From Betaproteobacteria bacterium (GTDB lineage Bacteria > Pseudomonadota > Gammaproteobacteria > Burkholderiales > JAEUOS01), in NCBI GenBank assembly GCA_028292405.1, contig JAQGMJ010000039.1:1-64000 (forward strand): DNA of 64,000 bases, written 5' to 3'. Positions 62,145-64,000 of this stretch are shown here, piece by piece. The position numbers and the translations under genes are program-made. Within the stretch, counting starts at the first letter, position 1. Each line of letters opens with the position of its first letter. Below the pieces are notes generated by a model that was not told the origin of the DNA, searched no databases, and was given only the letters and a program-made list of their open reading frames with translations.

Positions 62145-62960
62145 TCAGCCGCCGGTCCGGCCGAATATCTCATCGACGGCCACTGGCGCCGTGATGCCGA
62201 AGGTCTGGTCGAGGATCCGCCCCAGATCGTTGGGCGTCGCGATAGTGCTTTCGGAAATGATTTCACCGTCACGTGCCTCGATGGCGAAGCGGCGGTTGAT
62301 CAGCTTGTAGCGTTTCTCGGCGGCGACCCGCTCCATGATCAGCGTGCTGCTGAAGGGCGCGTGCGGGCTGGTCGAGGTATACCAGTTGCCCAGCTCGAAG
62401 TCCGCTGGAATCTGCGGCTGCAGGTCGAAGACGTACATGACGCGCCAGCCGGCGGACTGCTTTGCGCTCAGCGTGTAGAGGCCGTCGGCCTCGGTGAGCC
62501 GGTAGGTGCCCATGGCGGTGCGCTGCTCGATACCGGTTTCGAAACGCAGCGGCGCATCCAGCACGCAGGCGCCGAAGCCGACGTCGGCGAGATATGGGCC
62601 TTGCGGCAACTCGACCTTGAGCAGCATGTGGGTGCGCGGCCCGAGCGGACTGTCCGGCGGCGCGTTCCAGCGCACCCGTGCGCCCAGCGGCGACGCCATG
62701 TAGCCGATGCTCCCAAGCACCGCTTGCAGCAGGGCATTCTGCTCGAAGCAATAGCCGCCGCGCCTATTGTCGAGCAGCTTTTCCTGTACCGAGGCGAGGT
62801 CGAGCTTGACCGGGCGCCCGAGGAAAGGGTTCAGGCCTTCGAAGGGAATGGTATTGACGTGGGCTGCGTGGATGGCGGCCAAGGTAGGCAGATCCGGCGC
62901 CGGGGCGGCGCGAAAACCGATGCGCGCGAAGTAATCGTTCAACCGCAAATCATTCGACAT
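62145..62960 (-). CDS. nat: Arylamine N-acetyltransferase
   Basis: 271-aa cytoplasmic enzyme that moves acetyl from acetyl-CoA to arylamines or hydrazines. The catalytic triad is complete: Cys71 in RRGGYCFEQN, His111 in GPRTHMLLKV and Asp126 in YLADVGFG, all at near-standard positions. Length matches bacterial NATs (~270-280 aa). ATG 62960 follows CAGGAGACG. Confidence 0.94.
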   Translation of the reverse strand: MSNDLRLNDYFARIGFRAAPAPDLPTLAAIHAAHVNTIPFEGLNPFLGRPVKLDLASVQEKLLDNRRGGYCFEQNALLQAVLGSIGYMASPLGARVRWNAPPDSPLGPRTHMLLKVELPQGPYLADVGFGACVLDAPLRFETGIEQRTAMGTYRLTEADGLYTLSAKQSAGWRVMYVFDLQPQIPADFELGNWYTSTSPHAPFSSTLIMERVAAEKRYKLINRRFAIEARDGEIISESTIATPNDLGRILDQTFGITAPVAVDEIFGRTGG

Positions 62961-63220
62961 CTCGTCTCCTGCTCCTCGGCCACCGCGTGGCGCCTTTTGT
63001 TGTTTGACGGCGTGCTCGCCGATTCTCTTTCCAGCCCGTGATTCTGCCACTTCCGTCACCGCATCGAACTAGTTGTGCAGATAACGATTAGTACGATCGG
63101 GTGATGGCCTGCATGCGTGCGCAATGCTATTGTCATTTATAGATCAGGCGCGCTCCCTGCTTTGACCAGGAAGCACGACCAAGACGGTTTTTCCAGGCTC
63201 GACCCCAGACAGGACCAGAC

Positions 63221-63511
63221 ATGAAAATGCTCTCGCATTCGTCCCTTGCTTTGCTGTCGGTTGTAACGATTTGCGTTTGCGGGCCGCAGCGCCCGAGTCA
63301 CGTGGCGGCAGCGGCGCTGGCACCCGAGATGCTTTCGGTTACCGCAACACCGGACTCTGGCATTTCGCCCGAAGAAATTGCAGCGGCAGGCCTGGGCGGA
63401 ATGGACGGTGCGGTGGTGTTCAGCGTTGTGGACGATTTTGCGGCGCCTGCGGAAAATCCGGGCGCTGTGCTAACCCATAGCGATGTACGGCACAGGGAGC
63501 CGGGGAGCTAA
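63221..63511 (+). CDS. Possible exported small protein
   Basis: 96-aa frame with a hydrophobic N-terminus (MKMLSHSSLALLSVVTICVC) and a polar remainder (ALAPEMLSVTATPDSGISPE). No strong ribosome site and no family. Could be real or spurious. Confidence 0.35.
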   Translation: MKMLSHSSLALLSVVTICVCGPQRPSHVAAAALAPEMLSVTATPDSGISPEEIAAAGLGGMDGAVVFSVVDDFAAPAENPGAVLTHSDVRHREPGS

Positions 63512-63596
63512 GCCATCGACACGCGGGCGATGGCGGCCTGCCCTAACCACGGCCCATCTCGGTACACTTGACGCCTGCATCGAGAAAGGCCTTCCA

Positions 63597-64000
63597 GTGA
63601 ACCAGACTTCAGCATTGCACACCTCTGCCCTGCCCGTTGGCCGCACGCTGTTGCGCGGGGCATTGGGATTTTTTATGGCGCTTGGTATTTGCGCCAGCCA
63701 CGCGGCCGTAGCCGCGCCGGAGGCGCAGGAGGCGGGCTGCAACGAGGAGGCTGTCGAGGCGGCGATGACGGTACGGCAGTTGCGCGCGCTGCGCGAGCGT
63801 TGCGTGCGCAACGGCGAGGTGTACGCCAATGTGCTGATGAAGACCAATACGCTGCCGCTGCCGCTGGCGCCGGCGATACGTTTGCAGCCGCCCGCGCCGG
63901 CAAAGGATTCTGAAGAGATGCGGGCGGCACTGGGGATTTATTTTTATTTGCACGAGAGCTATCCCACGGAGACGGATTTCAACGACCTGGACCAGTTGAT
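63597..64000 (+). CDS. Partial exported protein, runs off window
   Basis: GTG start at 63597 gives a signal-like N-terminus (LLRGALGFFMALGICASHAAVAA) and a mature part with Cys-x17-Cys spacing; the frame stays open to the end of the window (over 134 residues). Codon use matches the neighbours. No family recognised. Confidence 0.5.
   Translation, partial: MNQTSALHTSALPVGRTLLRGALGFFMALGICASHAAVAAPEAQEAGCNEEAVEAAMTVRQLRALRERCVRNGEVYANVLMKTNTLPLPLAPAIRLQPPAPAKDSEEMRAALGIYFYLHESYPTETDFNDLDQL

Noticed and set aside
1-64000. CRISPR arrays, rRNA genes or prophage
   Set aside because: No spaced direct-repeat arrays, no rRNA sequence and no phage structural or integrase genes were seen.

Overview
The window is a 64 kb piece of high-GC chromosome. 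Gene style (short signal-peptide proteins, GGAG ribosome sites), the many Bug/TctC-type solute receptors (four, none with TctA/TctB beside it), Mla and BPSS1780-like proteins, and a betaproteobacterial-type arginine/lysine/ornithine decarboxylase suggest a Betaproteobacterium, most likely Burkholderiales. This is inferred from gene content; no rRNA or species-level marker is present. Nothing resembles a prophage, plasmid or CRISPR locus. The only mobile element is one intact IS30-family insertion at about 7.05-8.14 kb.

Layout. 0-7 kb: PLP decarboxylase, cupin plus Bug receptor, tRNA-Arg(ACG), prfC (release factor 3) and a PEP-mutase/oxaloacetate decarboxylase-like enzyme. 7-8.5 kb: IS30 element and its flank. 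8.5-17 kb: small secreted and membrane proteins, a flavin reductase-like protein, a metallo-beta-lactamase-fold hydrolase, a class III CoA transferase, a GST and an MgtC-like protein. 17-22.3 kb: passenger-less autotransporter barrel, sterol-desaturase-like hydroxylase, then divergent ppk2 and PiT phosphate transporter with Pho-box-like sites facing both genes. 22.4-24.4 kb: four small minus-strand genes (two low-complexity exported proteins, a DUF2934-like protein and an unlisted 54-aa protein) and a small membrane protein. 24.5-32.5 kb: GST, MFS exporter, SDR, branched-chain-amino-acid-type binding protein, a GIY-YIG protein with an in-frame 18-bp repeat, a frameshifted gene, a Bug receptor and an enolase-superfamily enzyme.

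32.5-45 kb: exported protein, MASE4-like histidine kinase, DUF4239-like protein, DHA2 exporter, then an ECF41 sigma factor with its carboxymuconolactone-decarboxylase-like partner and a DCC protein, an HtrA-like protein lacking the catalytic triad, an M48 protease and a chemoreceptor. 45-55 kb: orphan MlaC, degenerate cyclase/PEGA protein next to a Ser/Thr kinase, second MBL hydrolase, Bug receptor and tandem phospholipase-D-type lipoproteins. 55-64 kb: cupin plus intradiol dioxygenase, a lipoprotein with an FNR-like site upstream, GST, M48 lipoprotein-like protease, BPSS1780-like membrane protein, Bug receptor, arylamine N-acetyltransferase and a partial exported protein.

The best-supported regulatory observations are: (1) the ECF41 sigma gene and its partner gene each carry an exact TGTCACA-N16-CGTC promoter, the motif reported for this sigma group; (2) Pho-box-like sequences lie between ppk2 and the phosphate transporter; (3) a class-II-spaced FNR-like box lies upstream of an unknown lipoprotein. 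I did not find a clearly novel multi-gene system. The most unusual candidates are the catalytically dead HtrA-like protein beside the ECF41 module and the degenerate-cyclase/PEGA plus kinase pair.
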